Both the position numbers and the translations under genes were made by a program. Shown piece after piece: positions 13,308-13,445 of a stretch of 13,445 bases of DNA. This DNA is from Treponema sp. (GTDB lineage Bacteria > Spirochaetota > Spirochaetia > Treponematales > Breznakiellaceae): assembly GCA_031266255.1 (NCBI GenBank), contig JAISBK010000105.1, positions 1 through 13,445 on the forward strand, read 5' to 3'. The notes beneath the pieces are model-generated. The model saw only the letters and a list, made by a program, of their open reading frames with translations, was not told the origin of the DNA and did not search any database. Position 1 is the stretch's first letter. Each line of letters starts with the position of its first letter.

Positions 13308-13445
13308 TATAGAACAAACTTACAAAAGGTGTATACTCATAACCGCGATTTCCGCCTCATGGGGGGGGGGGGGGGGTAATAGGCGCGGGTTGGTTTTAAC
13401 CGGGGAGGTTTAACGGTTTTTTAGCCGGGCGGGGATTAGGTGGGG
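13308..13445. other. Region after gyrA: no gene; poly-G tract and suspect G-rich end
   Basis: No gene is supported here. TATACT (13332-13337) resembles a -10 box but has no -35. At 13398-13418 a 5-bp stem AACCG/CGGTT with an 11-base loop runs into six T, a weak terminator shape. By hand count the last 65 bases hold 30 G and 8 C, unlike anything upstream, so the sequence beyond 13360 is best treated as unreliable. Confidence 0.6.
13361..13376 (+). repeat. Homopolymer of 16 G
   Basis: Sixteen G in a row directly follow CTCAT. No other homopolymer of this length is present in the window. It lies 53 bases past the gyrA stop, close to the end of the window. It could be an assembly or base-calling artefact or a slippage-prone tract. 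Confidence 0.95.

Noticed and set aside
1..13445. Mobile element, CRISPR array, tRNA, rRNA or toxin-antitoxin pair
   Set aside because: No transposase or integrase motif, no regularly spaced repeats, no tRNA-like folds with a TTCGA loop in the gaps, and no small gene pair of that type were seen.

Overview
The window looks like chromosomal DNA of a spirochaete, most likely a Treponema or close relative. The main clues are a long lineage-restricted helical protein (2529-3917) that I associate with a spirochaete-only unknown family, a solute-binding lipoprotein whose lipobox has Phe at -3 (the relaxed lipobox that spirochaetes accept), and a GyrA with Ala at the position of E. coli Ser83. No sequence search was possible, so this assignment is inference. 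Most of the window is ordinary gene-dense chromosome. I see no transposase, phage gene, CRISPR array, tRNA or rRNA, and no convincing undescribed system.

Minus-strand block (1-8457). In transcription order it holds a DEAD-box RNA helicase with a long basic tail (8457-6583), a YbiT-like ABC-F ATPase whose GTG start overlaps the helicase stop (6586-4946), a stand-alone DUF2156 acyltransferase-fold protein (4864-3992), an unknown helical protein (3917-2529) and an OppA-type peptide-binding lipoprotein (2415-700). After a 313-base AT-rich gap with a good promoter comes the 5' part of a DeoR-family regulator (386-1), cut by the window edge. Helicase and ABC-F form a translationally coupled pair that plausibly acts on RNA or ribosomes. 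The three genes after them are separated by 74-113 bases, and the gap before the binding-protein gene carries three related inverted-repeat arms.

Plus-strand block (8542-13307). An 84-base divergent promoter region separates the helicase from a Y_phosphatase3-type tyrosine phosphatase (8542-9315). It is followed by a secreted YgiW/YdeI-type OB-fold protein (9392-9760), a MoeB/ThiF-type E1-like adenylyltransferase (9871-10707) and gyrA (10773-13307). Each has its own Shine-Dalgarno sequence. Promoter-like sequences lie before the OB-fold gene and before gyrA, so this looks like a row of independent or loosely linked genes rather than one pathway.

End of window (13308-13445). After gyrA there is a run of 16 G followed by 69 bases very rich in G and poor in C. 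This is more likely a damaged contig end than real biology.

The observations most worth checking are these: both degenerate motifs of the ABC-F protein fall in the same composite ATP site; three competing inverted-repeat arms precede the binding-protein gene; the helicase tail carries an in-frame 9-base tandem repeat; the helicase start has no Shine-Dalgarno; GyrA has Ala in the quinolone-determining region; and the terminal poly-G tract is suspect.
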